A program made the position numbers and the translations under genes. A stretch of DNA of 64,000 nucleotides from Amphiura filiformis (Eukaryota > Echinodermata > Ophiuroidea > Amphilepidida > Amphiuridae). The notes under the pieces are model-generated. The model was given only the letters and a program-made list of their open reading frames with translations, did no database searches and was not told where the DNA came from. Positions 37,968-49,585 of this stretch are shown piece by piece; within the stretch, counting starts at the first letter, position 1, and each line of letters begins with the position of its first letter. Where the stretch lies: NCBI RefSeq assembly GCF_039555335.1, contig NC_092628.1:61982235-62046234 (forward strand), read 5' to 3'.

Positions 37968-38567
37968 AGAATACCCCTTTAATCCCAAAACATTGTGTCC
38001 CTTTAAGCGGTTAACCTCTTAACCCCATTGTACGTCATGACGTATATTTGAAGCCTTCATCATTGCAAATACAGGTAGCTACCAAAATGCTACCTATTGC
38101 GATACACTGTGTTAACCGGTCGTACCTATTTTGCTTTTTAAAGCATATGAACTTTGACCTCTGGGGTTGCGGCTAGCATAGCATACTTCTAGGGTCATAG
38201 GCCATCATTGTACCAAGTATGAACCCTGAGGGCGCTATAGTAGTTGAGCTACAGCTGTTTGAAATTTTACACATATTGCCCCCTGTAGCCCATGACCTTT
38301 GACCTTTGGGGTCGGGGGTACCCTAGGATGTATCTAGGGGTCATGGGCCATCATTGTACCAAGTATGGGCCCAGGGGCTACTTTAGTTCCTGAGCTAGAG
38401 GGGTGCAAAGGACTGATCTTGAGAAGAAGGAGAAGGAGAAGGAGGAGAAGGAGAAGTCGAAGACTAAACACAACAAATACAATATCTATGCCCCGTTGCA
38501 CGGGCATAGATAAGGAGAACTAGAAACCACAGTTGTGTTTGACCAAACACGAATATCTATGCCCGTG
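37968..38567. repeat. Conserved array module, copy 3
   Basis: As copy 2: DR1 at 38293-38305, hairpin at 38483-38512, head at 38554-38567. The distance from head 2 to head 3 is 1822 bp. Confidence 0.9.
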
Positions 38568-39177
38568 GCCCACACTCTCTCTAACACCCCACCAGACCAT
38601 CACTCTCTTATACTCCACCAGGCACTCACTCGCTCTAAAACACCAACAGGCTGACCCATACTCTCTCTAATACCCCACCAAGCCTTCACTCTCTCTTATA
38701 CTCCACCAGACACTCACTCGCTCTAAAACACCAACAGGCTGACCCATACTCTCTAATACCCCACCAAGCCTTCACTCTCTCTTATACTCCACCAGACACT
38801 CACTCGCTCTAAAACACCAACAGGCTGACCCATACTCTCTCTAATACCCCACCCAGCCATCACTCTCTCTTATACTCCACCAGACACTCACTAGCTCTAA
38901 AACACCACCAGACTGGACCACACTCTCTCTAATACCCCACCAGACCCTCACTCTCTCTTATACTCCACCAGACACTCACTAGCTCTAAAACACCACCAGA
39001 CTGGCGCACACTCTCTCTAATACCTCACCAGAACCTCACTCTCTCTTATAATCCACCAGACACTCACTCGCTCTAAAACACCCCCAGACTGGCCCAAACT
39101 CTCTCTAATACCCCACCAAGCCACCACTCTCTCTTATACTCCATCAGACCCTCACTCTCTCTGAAACACCGCCAGAC

Positions 39178-39702
39178 TGGAGAATACCCCTTTAATCCCA
39201 AAACATTGTGTCCCTTTAAGTGGTTAACCTCTTAACCCCATTGTACGTCTTGACGTATATTTGAAGCCTTCATCATTGCAAATACAGGTAGCTACCAAAA
39301 TGCTACCTATTGCGATACACTGTGTTAACCGGTCGTACCTATTTTGCTTTTTAAAGCATATGAACTTTGACCTCTGGGGTTGCGGCTAGCATATCATACT
39401 TCTAGGGTCATAGGCCATCATTGTTCCAAGTATGAACCCTGAGGGCGCTATAGTAGTTGAGCTAGAGCTGTTTGAAATTTTACACATATTGCCCCCTGTA
39501 GCCCATGACCTTTGACCTTTGGGGTCGGGGGGTACCCTAGGATGTATCTAGGGGTCATGGGCCATCATTGTACCAAGTATGGGCCCAAGGGCTACTTTAG
39601 TTCCTGAGCTAGAGGGGTGCAAAGGACTGATCTTGAGAAGAAGGAGAAGGAGAACTAGAAACCACAGTTGTGTTTGACCAAACACGAATATCTATGCCCG
39701 TG
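39178..39702. repeat. Conserved array module, copy 4
   Basis: DR1 at 39506-39518 and head at 39689-39702. Like copy 1 it lacks the TATCTATG hairpin before the head. Head-to-head distance from copy 3 is 1135 bp. Confidence 0.9.
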
Positions 39703-40838
39703 GCCCACACTCTCTCTAACACCCCACCAGACCATCACTCTCTTATACTCCACCAGACACTCACTCGCTCTAAAACACCACCAGACTGGACCACACTCTC
39801 TCTAATACCCCACCAGACCCTCACTCTCTCTTGTACTCCACCAGACACTCACTCGCTCTAAAACACCATCAGGCTGACCCATACTCTCTCTAATGCCCCA
39901 CCAGACTCCCACTCTCTCTTATACTCCACCAGACACTCACACGCTCTAAAACACCAACAGGCTGACCCATACTCTCTCTAATACCCCACTAAGCCTTCAC
40001 TCTCTCTCTTATACTCCACTATACACTCACTCTCTCTAAAACACCACCAGGCTGACCCATACTCTCTCTAATACCCTACCAAGCCTTCACTCTCTCTTAT
40101 ACCTCATCAGACCATCAATCTCTCTAAAACACCACCAGACTGGACCAAATTCTCTCTAATACCCCACCAGACCCTCTCTCTTATACGCCACCAGACACTC
40201 ACTCGCTCTAAAACACCACCAGGCTGACCCAAACTCTCTCTAATACCCCACCAAGCCATCACTCTCTCTTATACTCCACCAGACACTCACTAGCTCTAAA
40301 ACACCACCAGACTGGCACACACTGTTTCTAATACCCCACAAGACCCTCACTCTCTCTTATACGCCACCAGACACTCACTCGCTCTAAAACACCACCAGGC
40401 TGACCCAAACTCTCTCTAATACTCCACCCAGCCATCACTCTCTCTTATACTCCACCAGACACTCACTCGCTCTAAAACACCAACAGGCTGACCCATACTC
40501 TCTCTAATACCCCACCAAGCCTTCACTCTCTCTTATACTCCACCAGACACTCACTCGCTCTAAAACACCAACAGGCTGACCCATACTCTCTCTAATACCC
40601 CACCAAGCCTTCACTCTCTCTTATACTCCACCAGACACTCACTCGCTCTAAAACACCACCAGGCTGACCCCAACTCTCTCTAATACCCCACCCAGCCATC
40701 ACTCGCTCTTATACTCCACCAGACACTCACTAGCTCTAAAACACCCCCAGATTGGCGCACACTCTCTCTAATACCTCACCAGACCCTCACTCTCTCTTAA
40801 CTCCATCAGACCCTCACTCTCTCTGAAACACCACCAGA

Positions 40839-41383
40839 CTGGAGAATACCCATTTAATCCCAAAACATTGTGTCCCTTTAAGCGGTTAACCTCTTAACCC
40901 CATTGTACGTCGTGACGTATATTTGAAGCCTTCATCATTGCAAATACAGGTAGCTACCGAAATTCTACCTATTGCGATACACTGTGTTAACCGGTCGTAT
41001 CTATTTTGCTTTTTAAAGCATATGAACTTTGACCTCTGGGGTTGTGGCTAGCATAGCATACTTCTAGGGTCGTAGGCCATCATTGTACCAAGAATGAACC
41101 CTGAGGGCGCTATAGTTTTTGAGTTAGAGCTGTTTGAAATTTTACACATATTGCCCCCTGTAGCCCATGACCTTTGACCTTTGGGGTCGGGGGGTACCCT
41201 AGGATGTATCTAGGGGTCATGGGCCATCATTGTACCAAGTATGGACCCCGAGGCTTCTTTGGTTCTTGAGCTAGAGGAGTGCAAAGAAGTGGTCTTAAGA
41301 AGGAGAAGGAGAAGGAGAAGAAGGAGAAGACTAAACTAGATGGCACAGTTGTGTTTGACCAAACACGAATATCTATGCCCGTG
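40839..41383. repeat. Conserved array module, copy 5 (last after minisatellite)
   Basis: More diverged (CGTGACGTATATTTG, GAATGAACCC). DR1 at 41168-41180, GGAGAA tract about 41299-41330, head at 41370-41383. It is followed by unrelated sequence instead of the CT-rich minisatellite. Confidence 0.88.
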
Positions 41384-42519
41384 TTTTCCACCCCCCTTTA
41401 ATGACCCACCATGACACTCATAGTCCATCTTGACACACCGATATACGTTTAATTCTAAAAGGGCTATTAGTATACCGACTAAAAGAATTAAAATAAATTA
41501 AAAATCAAGGAATACCCTTTAATTACATTTGCTGTGTAAACGCTTGAGGGAGCTTCTCCTTAAATAATGCAATAAATATGCTCCTTGCAAAAAAAAAATC
41601 TGATTACCCCTTTAAGCCCAAAACGGGAGTGCCCCTTTAAGCAATTAACCCCCTTGCTTTAACATTTGGGGCCCGTATGGGGCTCATGTTTGGGTATAAT
41701 TCTTAAGTGCTATCAGTATACTCAAGCAGGGCGTTGTAGCTGCATTATTTACCGAGTAACGTCCGGCCCTATGTTTTAGCATTTGGGGCCCAGGGCCCGG
41801 GGCCCATATTATGTGACATATGAGGCTCATATATACATATAACAATATAATGCTGAAGACCTATAAGAGTACCAAATCTTAGCCCTGTAGTTACTATATT
41901 TGCTGAGAAACGGCTGGCCCTTTGTTTTACCATATGGGCCTCTGGGGCCCCTAGCCTTGAACATCTTGGGCCGAAATGAAAAATAGGCACATCTTTATGT
42001 TAGGGCCCATACGTGCGCCACATATGAACCCTAGTGCCCTTGTAGTTTTAGACCTATCCTTGTCAATATGTTGCCCATTATTTTAACATTTGGGGCCCTG
42101 GGGCCCATAATATATGACATGTGGGGCTCATGTATACCTGTAAATATAGGGTACCCCTAGGGCTATCAGTGTACCAACTCAGGGCCCTGCGGCTACTTTA
42201 TTTGATGAGAAACTGCATGCTTTGTATTTTTACATTTGGGCCCCTGGGGCCCGTGACCTTTGACCTCTGGGGCCGAGACTACCTTAGGAAATATCTAGGG
42301 GCCATGGGCTATCCTTGTACTAAGTTTGGGCCCTAGGGCTCTTTTAGTTCCTAAGGTATGCTGGAGCAAAGAAAAGTCTTGAGGAGGAAAAGGAGGAGAA
42401 GACTAAAGGCAACAAGCAGAATATCTATGCCCCGTTACCACGGGCATAGATAACTAAACAGAACAAAGACACTAGATGGCACAGCTGTGTTTGACCAAAC
42501 ACGAATATCTATGCCCGTG
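41384..42519. repeat. Diverged array unit with GGGGCCC-rich ~150-bp repeats
   Basis: After a short CCTTTAAT-type segment, diverged repeats carry ACATTTGGGGCCC and CTGGGGCCC motifs (about 41670-42330) that are distantly related to the module's internal repeats. DR1 at 42254-42266, hairpin at 42422-42452, head at 42506-42519. The head-to-head distance (1136 bp) is within one base of that between copies 3 and 4, although the content differs. Confidence 0.75.
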
Positions 42520-44737
42520 ATGACTTTCACCCTAACACGCCCTCAGCCCTTAACCTACCATGACACCTTTAATCCACCTGACACCCCGTAATATGTTTGA
42601 TTCTAAAAGGGCTATCAGTATGCTGACGAAACTCAAGGAATGCCCCTTTAATTGCATTTGCTGTGTAAACGCTCGAGGGCGCTCCTCCTTAAATAAATCA
42701 ACAAACATATTCCATACAAAAAAATCAAAAATCAAAAATCTGAATACCCCTTTAATCCCAAAACGGAGTGTCCCTTTAATGGCTATTCCATCACCCTAAT
42801 ACTCCCTCGGCCCTTAACCTATCATGACACCTTTAATCCACCTGACACCCCGTAATATGTTTGATTCTAAAAGGGCTATCAGTATACCGACTAAAATATT
42901 AAATTGAAAATCAAGAAATGTCCCTTTAATTGCATTTGCTGTGTAAACGCTTGAGGGCGCTCCTCCTTAATTAAATCAACAAACATGTTCCATACAAAAA
43001 AAAAATAAATCAAAAAATCAAAAAATCTGAATACCCCTTTAATCCCAAAACGGAGTGTCCCTTTAATGGCTATTCCATCACCCTAACACTCCCTCGGCCC
43101 TTAACCTACCATGACACCTTTAATCCACCCTGACATCCCGTAATATGTTTGATTCTAAAAGGGCTATCAGTATACTGACTACAATATTAAATTGAAAATC
43201 AAGGAATGCCCCTTTAATTGCATTTGCTGTGTAAACGCTTGAGGGACAATTTTTTTTAAAAATCTGAATACCCCTTTAATCCCAAAACGGAGTGTCCCTT
43301 TAATGGCTGTTCCATTTAATTTACATACTCCATCTCGAATAGCTCTATAACAATACATATACATTGTATACATAAGAATCAATTGGACACATGCTAATAA
43401 GCTATTGAAAACCCTTTAATCCCAAAACTGAGTGTCCCTTTAATGGCTGTTCCATCACCCTAACACCCCTCAGCCCTTAACTTACCATGACACCTTTAAT
43501 CCAACCTGACACCCCATAATATATTTGATTCTAAAAGGGCTATCAGTATACTGACTAAAATATTAAATTGAAAATCAAGGAATGCGCCTTTAATTGCATT
43601 TGCTATGTAAACGCTTGAGGGCGCTCCTCCTTAAATAAATCAATAAACATGTTCCATGCAAAAAAAAATCAAATTTTTTTTTTAAATCTGAATACCCCTT
43701 TAATCCCAAAACGGAGTGTCCCTTTAATGGCTGTTCCATTTAATTTACATACTCCATCTCGAATAGCTCCATAACAATACATATACATTGTATACATAAG
43801 AATCAATTGGACACATGCTAATAAGCTATTGAAAACCCCTTTAATCCCAAAACTGAGTGTCCCTTTAATGGCTGTTCCATCACCCTAACACCCCCTCAGC
43901 CCTTAACTTACCATGACACCTTTAATCCAACCTGACACCCCGTAATATATTTGATTCTAAAAGGGCTATCAGTATACTGACTAAAATATTAAATTGAAAA
44001 TCAAGGAATGCACCTTTAATTGCATTTGCTATGTAAACGCTTGAGGGCGCTCCTCCTTAAATAAATCAATAAACATGTTCCATGCAAAAAAAAATCAAAA
44101 AAAAAAAAAAAAAAAAAAAATCTGAATACCCCTTTAATCCCAAAACGGAGTGTCCCTTTAATGGCTGTTCCATTTAATTTACATACTCCATCTGGAATAG
44201 CTCTATAACAATACATATACATTGTATACATAAGAATCAATTGGACACATACTAATAAGCTATTGAAAACCCCTTTAATCCCAAAACGGAGTGTCCCTTT
44301 AATGGCTGTTCCATCACCCTAACACCCCTCGGCCCTTAACTTACCATGACACCTTTAATCCAACCTGACACCCCGTAATATATTTGATTCTAAAAGGGCT
44401 ATCAGTATACTGACTAAAATATTAAATTGAAAATCAAGGAATGCACCTTTAATTGCATTTGCTATGTAAACGCTTCAGGGCGCTCCTCCTTAAATAAATC
44501 AATAAACATGTTCCATGCAAAAAAAAAATTATAAAAAAAAAAATCTGAATACCCTTTAATCCCAAAACGGAGTGTCCTTTAATGGCTGTTCCATTTAATT
44601 TACATACTCCATCTGGAATAGCTCTATAACAATACATATACATTGTATACATAAGAATCAATTGGACACATGCTAATAAGCTATTGTCACATCCTGATTT
44701 AATTATCTCTGGCAATAGCGCGATGAGCACAAGGTTG
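42520..44737. repeat. Tandem block of ~290-435-bp units
   Basis: Units begin near the TTCCATCACCCTAA motif at about 42780, 43068, 43445, 43870 and 44304, so spacing is 288, 377, 425 and 434 bp. Each holds TTGCATTTGCTGTGTAAACG, GGGCGCTCCTCCTTAAATAA, a variable A-tract (up to about 20 A at 44098-44120) and CCCAAAACGGAGTGTCCC. The later, longer units gained a segment with ACATATACATTGTATAC. Open frames here are repeat by-products. Confidence 0.9.
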
Positions 44738-45247
44738 ACATCCTATGTACCTAAATTCCTAAATATACATATTGCTCCCTGTAGCCTATGAACTTTGACC
44801 TCTGGGGTCATTGCTAGCATATAATACTTTTAGGGGTCATGGGTCATAATTATACTAAGTATGAACCTTGAGGGCGCTATAGTTCTTGAGCTAGAGATGT
44901 TTCAAATTTGACACATATTGCCCCCTGTAGCCCATGACCTTTGACCTCTGGGGTCAGGTGTACCGAAGGATGTTTCTAGGGGTCATGGGCCATCATTGTA
45001 CCAAGTATGGGCCCCGAGGCTACTTTAGTTCTTGAGCTAGAGGAGTGCAAAGGACTGATCTTGAGGAGGAGAAGAAGAAGAAGAAAGAGGAGGAGAAGAA
45101 TAAAGAGCATAAGCAGAATATCTATGCCCCGTTAACACGGGCATAGATAACAGAACAAAAACAATATCTATGCCCCGTTACACGGGCATAGATAAGGAGA
45201 ACTAGAAACCACTTGTGTTTGACCAAACACGAATATCTATGCCCGTG
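44738..45247. repeat. Array module related to copies 1-5
   Basis: Contains the same two ~150-bp segments, DR1 at 44935-44947, a GAAGAA/GGAGAA tract (about 45064-45100), two complete hairpins (45119-45149 and 45165-45194), and a head at 45234-45247. Confidence 0.85.
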
Positions 45248-45626
45248 ACCCCACCCCTTAACCAAGCACCCCCCTTGTCCCATCATGAAAACCTTTTGAA
45301 GTGGTCCAAGGAATCAAAATCAAAATGCCTACACATTCCCTTTTAAGGGAGTTTTTGTCAAGTGATCAGTTTTCTTGACGTACGATTCAGACCGTTATCA
45401 TTGCAAACACAGGTAGCTAACAAAATACTACCTATTGCGCTACACTGTGTTAATATGTCGTACCAATTTTGCTTTTTAAAGTCTTTAGACTTTGACCTCT
45501 GGGGGATGCGGCTAATATAGAATACATCAAGGGTCATGGGTCATCATTGTACCAAATGTGAACCCTGAGGGCCATGTAGTTCTTGAGCTACAGCTGTTTG
45601 AAATTTTACACATATTGCTCACTGTC
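45248..45626. repeat. Array module, left part before the hAT insertion
   Basis: Follows the head at 45234-45247. Contains GTCTTTAGACTTTGACCTCT and AATGTGAACCCTGAGGGCC, versions of the module's internal repeats, and ends at the hAT target site. Confidence 0.75.
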
Positions 45627-46803
45627 AGGGGCGGCGCCAGGGTATTTTGATAGGGGGGGCAAAACATTTTTGAAATTTGTTATGCGGCGCGACAGCGCCG
45701 CCCGTCGCGCTTGCGCGACGCAGGGGGGTGTCTGAGGGGGGATGTGCCCCCCTCAGAATTTGGAAAATTTTAAAAATGAAAGCACAAATGAAGCCATTTG
45801 ATGCACCTTTTTCGGGTTATTTATTTATTTTCCAACCGCATATTTTTATGGATTTCATTCACGGGCCCGACTTTCAGCCCGCTGGTTTTAGGCATGGACC
45901 TACTCAATTAGTAAATCCAGCACCTTTTGGCAACAAAATAAGTTCATTGTACAAATGTGCACGAAGTGAAATATGGTGGAAATGTTAAACAAAGTCCCGC
46001 GAAGCGCGAAAAATTGGCAATTTTTAGGCTAAAATGGCCAAATATGAGGTTACTTTGGTCAGAAACCCACATACAGGCATCAACATTAGGGAATGATTGT
46101 ATGGACCATCTACCCTATCAAAATATTGGGGATTTATGCCCCACACCCGGTCGGATCTCTACGCCTCTGGTCGCAACGCAGTGTAGGCCTATGTTAAGTC
46201 AGTTGCATTGTATATGATATGCCGGGTTTTTTTATTATAAATTGGCACGATAAAATATATGAGGGGGGGGGTCTTAAGGTTGGAAATATTTCAAACTGAA
46301 AGCCGTAATCAGGAGCGTAGACGGGAGGTATAGTCGCCCCCTATGATCACTAAAAGCCCAAAACTCCACTTTGCGAGCGTATCGAGCGAAAAAAAACCCT
46401 GTTTTTTTATGCTTTTTCAGTTAGAAAAGGACAAAATTTGCCCATTCGCGAGTGTATAGCGAGCGAAAAAACTAGGTTCTTTATGAGTTGGGAGAAAAGG
46501 CAAGAGAAGCCATGTGACTTTTATGGGGGAAAATTTGCCGAAAATGGGCCCAAAATATAAAAACCAACAACTTTAAAACCGCGTAGGTCAGCATTTCACA
46601 AGGGGCAAGATGTCCGAAGGGGGGTTTCCTCCTTCTAACCATGGCCAGGGAGGGGAATGGCTCCTTTTCTTCTTCTCCCTCCTCTCTTTCTCTCCCCTCT
46701 CTTTTCTCTCTCCTTCTTCTCTTTCTCTTTTCCTTCCTTTTACCTCTTTTTGAAAATCATAGGGGGCAATTGCCCCCTTGCCCCCCCTGTGGCGCCGCCC
46801 CTG
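45627..46803. mobile_element. 1.18-kb nonautonomous hAT element with 8-bp target duplication
   Basis: Perfect 13-bp ends CAGGGGCGGCGCC, inverted at the right. CTCACTGT occurs on both sides (45619-45626 and 46804-46811). The interior holds G-runs and a CT-rich tract (about 46667-46745) but no transposase-like frame. It split an array module: the text before and after it (ACACATATTG..., GTAGCCCATGACC) rejoins to the usual module sequence. Confidence 0.93.
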
Positions 46804-47453
46804 CTCACTGTAGCCCATGACCTTTGACCTCTGGGGTTGATGTTACTGCAGCAAATATCTAAGGGTCATGGGTCATCATTGTACCAAGCATGAACCCTGA
46901 GGGCGCTATAGTTCTTGAGCTAGAGCAGTTTTAAAAATTTACACATATTTCCCCCTGTAGCCTGTGACCTTTGACCTCTGGGATCGAGGATACATTAAGT
47001 TACATCTAGGGGTCATGGGCCATCATTATACTAAGTATGAACCCAGAGGCCGCTATAGTTCTTGAGCTAGAGCCGTTTAAAATTTTACACATATTGCCCC
47101 CTGTAGCCCACGACCTTTGACCTCTGGGGTCGGGGGTACCCTAGGATGATGCTAGGGGTCGCGGGCCATCACTATACCGAGTTTGGGCCCCGAGGCTACT
47201 TTGGTTCTTGAGCTAGAGGAGTGCAAAAAGTGATCTTGAGAAGAAGAAGGAGGAGGAGAAGGAGAAGACTAAACACAACAAATACAATATCTATGCCTCC
47301 GTTCCACGGGCATAGATAAGGAGAAGCCGAAGACTAAACACAACAAATACAATATCTATGCCCCGTTACACGGGCATAGATAAAAAAGAAGGAGAAGCCG
47401 AAGACTAAACACAACAAATACAATATCTATGCCCCGTTAGACGGGCATAGATA
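46804..47453. repeat. Array module, right part, with three terminal hairpins
   Basis: Three successive ~145-bp internal repeats (CCTGTAGCC...CTTGAGCTAGAG), with exact DR1 motifs at 46818-46830 and 46965-46977 and a one-base variant near 47112. Then a GGAGAA tract and three TATCTATG/CATAGATA hairpins (47288-47318, 47353-47382, 47424-47453), separated by ~34-41 bp containing AGACTAAACACAACAAATAC. The array ends here. Confidence 0.85.
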
Positions 47454-47619
47454 ATATCCTACAATGGAGTGTATGTGTAGATTTAAAAATCACACAATAT
47501 AACAGTCTATTTTTCCTTTTTTGTATGTAGTGTGTTAAAAAAAAAATTGCTTTTTTTTTGCGTGTGATTTCCCTAAAATTAAATTTATTGTGGGATAGGC
47601 TTTTACGACGGGAATTCAT

Positions 47620-47704
47620 AACAATTAGTGGGTTTTTAGCGGGTTCGCCGTCGGACAAGTTTAGAACTGTCCGACGGCGAACTCGCTAAAACCCACTAAT
47701 TGTT
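47620..47704. repeat. Short foldback (36-37-bp arms)
   Basis: AACAATTAGTGGGTTTTTAG through CGCCGTCGGAC is mirrored by GTCCGACGGCG through CCACTAATTGTT around a 12-bp loop, with one substitution and one single-base indel. Non-coding. Confidence 0.85.
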
Positions 47705-48477
47705 CCCTAAAATAGTTGTTTTACACCAAATCTGTTCATATTATTAAGATATCTTGACTAATGTCCTTTCCAAAAATGTTTTACAGCACATTCAATAATG
47801 CATTTCTGAGAGTGCACAGCCTCCATGCATGATGAATATAGAAATCTGCCAAAGTCGATTTTGACCAATTTGTTTGTTGAAGATATTTTTTGCTCTAAAC
47901 CACTGATTAAAGTAAAATATATTTGATATTAAAGTTTAATTGTTTCTCTTACGGTACAGCTTGAAATAGCATGTTTCACCTGAAAAACAAAGAATTCGGC
48001 AAATTGTCGGTCGATTATCATAAAATACCGTATAATTCAATCTACAAGCATATAAACATTATGCCTCTAAACATGCCAAACATGCTAAACGAGGGACGAA
48101 AGGCATACACCTTCCACAAAAAATTTGGAGTTTAAGCAACTATATTACTGATACAGACAGCAGTACAAACATGTACTATTATACTGAAGAACAATATATT
48201 GTAATGTTTTGAGAGGTTTAATATCTGCCTGTCGTCTCATCTTTCGGCAAATAAAATTCTCGTTTAGAGGCATTTATGCGTGTAGAATTGTAGATGGTAT
48301 CCAGTCGATTTCATATACGTACTATTAGCTACTACTATAGATGACAATGTTCTTTGCATGGAATATAAAGTTAGACAGGAATGCAGAAGCTCAATTTTTG
48401 TGGCTGGCGAGAATCAAGTGAGAATAGCTGAGAATCAACCCCGCGTACAGAAATGGAACTGATTGGGGAGAATCAAT

Positions 48478-48960
48478 GGGCTATTCCAGATAAAACATGC
48501 ACCCCCCCTATAGAGGGCAAAATTTTTTTTCCTAAAATGTCTGGAATTCCAAAGCATACTTGAGGAAGAAACCTGGATTTCCGGCCCTGTTTAGTGCATG
48601 TAAAATCTGGAAATCCATGGAGGGTATAGAGGGTTTTAAAATTGTCAAAAAAAGTTGGAATTTTCAATTGACTTAGCCAAAAAAATCTGGAATTCCATCG
48701 CCCTCTATAGAGGGTTTCTAAAAATATCCAAATAAAAAGTTGGAATTTTTCAATTGACTAGCAAAAAAGTCTGGAATTCCATGGAGGGGTATAGAGGGTT
48801 TTTAAAAATAATTTTAAAAAAGTTGGAATTTTCAATTGACTTACCAAAAAAATCTGAATTCCATCGCCCTCTATAGAGGGCATCTAAAATTACACAAATA
48901 AGTTGGAATTTTTCAATTGACTACCAAAAAGTCTGGAATTCCATGTTAGGGTTTTTAGAG
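48478..48960. mobile_element. Family C element with internal tandem repeats, copy 1
   Basis: Begins GGGCTATTCCAGATAAAACA, then CCCCCCTATAGAGGGCA. The interior has ~110-bp units carrying AAGTTGGAATTTTTCAATTG, TCTGGAATTCCAT and TATAGAGGGTTT. The start resembles MITE family B. A right end was not located. Confidence 0.65.
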
Positions 48961-49236
48961 TTATTTTAGGCTTGTATAGGTGTTTATTGTTCTAAAGGTT
49001 TCATTATATTGGCTTTATCTGCATTTATTCAAAGTCATCTATGATGTTTTACATGTATAATATAGGCCCACCACCAAGGCATGTGTTTAGCAGTAACGTA
49101 CGCAGGTTTTCAAAGTCGGGGACAGGGTCTCGATTCTCTGACTGTTTTAAAATTTAATAACTAATTCCCCAGTTTCCCCCGATTGGGTGCATTATTTCCC
49201 CGAACTTTTTGACAAAAGTGGGGGGGGGGGGGGAAA

Positions 49237-49585
49237 TTCAAGAACATCGTCTCATTACACCAAGCCCAACTGATGAACTTTGGTCAGACGATAGGAACTG
49301 GGTTATAGTATACAGTTCTGCTACCAAGCAAAGGCATGGAGGAGTGGGTCTGGTCTTGTCCAAGCATGTTCACAGATGTCTTAAGAGTGTTGAAGCTGTT
49401 TGCGAGAGGATACTATTTGTAACATTCCATGGTAACCCTCAGCTTAGCATCACTGTTGTATATGCACCCACTGAGTGCTCAACATCTTCTGACAAGGAGG
49501 ATTTCTATTCATCTCTATCTGACCACTTGGATGGTATGAAAAGGCACGACATCCATCTCATCCTTGGTGATTTTAATGTCAGAAT
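49237..49585 (+). mobile_element. RTE-type LINE, endonuclease fragment
   Basis: A frame encodes IQEHRLITPSPTDELWS, GGVGLVLSKHVHRCLKSVEA, FHGNPQLSITVVYAPTE and LILGDFNVRMG, the central part of an apurinic endonuclease as found in RTE-like elements. It is cut off right after the catalytic GDFN block by a family C element at 49585. No reverse transcriptase follows. Confidence 0.85.

Larger units (their letters stand above)
33694..40845. repeat. CT-rich minisatellite: 88-bp monomer in five blocks
   Basis: Monomer of three related sub-repeats of about 28, 28 and 32 bp, each starting ACTC(T/G)CTCT and containing ACACCACCAG-like text. They differ by variants such as TAATACCCCACCA, TTATACTCCACCA and AAAACACCAACAGGC. 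Blocks lie at about 33694-34252, 34773-36142, 36746-37966, 38568-39178 and 39703-40838, separated by a conserved module. Order of variant sub-repeats is shared between blocks, so whole composite units have been duplicated. The 63-codon open frames seen in it are by-products of the repeat. Confidence 0.93.

Noticed and set aside
34740..39861. Three identical 63-codon frames starting MFDQTRISMPV
   Set aside because: They arise from the head of the repeat module plus minisatellite and recur only because the array is duplicated. No start context or conservation beyond the repeat.
33694..40845. Regular ~28-32-bp repeats resembling a CRISPR array
   Set aside because: There are no unique spacers: each repeat is followed by another variant of the same repeat. 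The surroundings are eukaryotic with spliced genes. It is a minisatellite.
41769..41990. 73-codon minus-strand frame in the GGGGCCC-rich repeats
   Set aside because: Lies entirely in diverged repeats, with no coding signature.
43179..44730. Repeated frames starting MILMYTMYMYCYRA on the minus strand
   Set aside because: By-products of the 288-434-bp tandem block; lengths change with the A-tract.
45677..46217. Frames of 103 and 86 codons inside the 1.18-kb hAT element
   Set aside because: No similarity to hAT transposase motifs; composition follows GC-rich palindromes.
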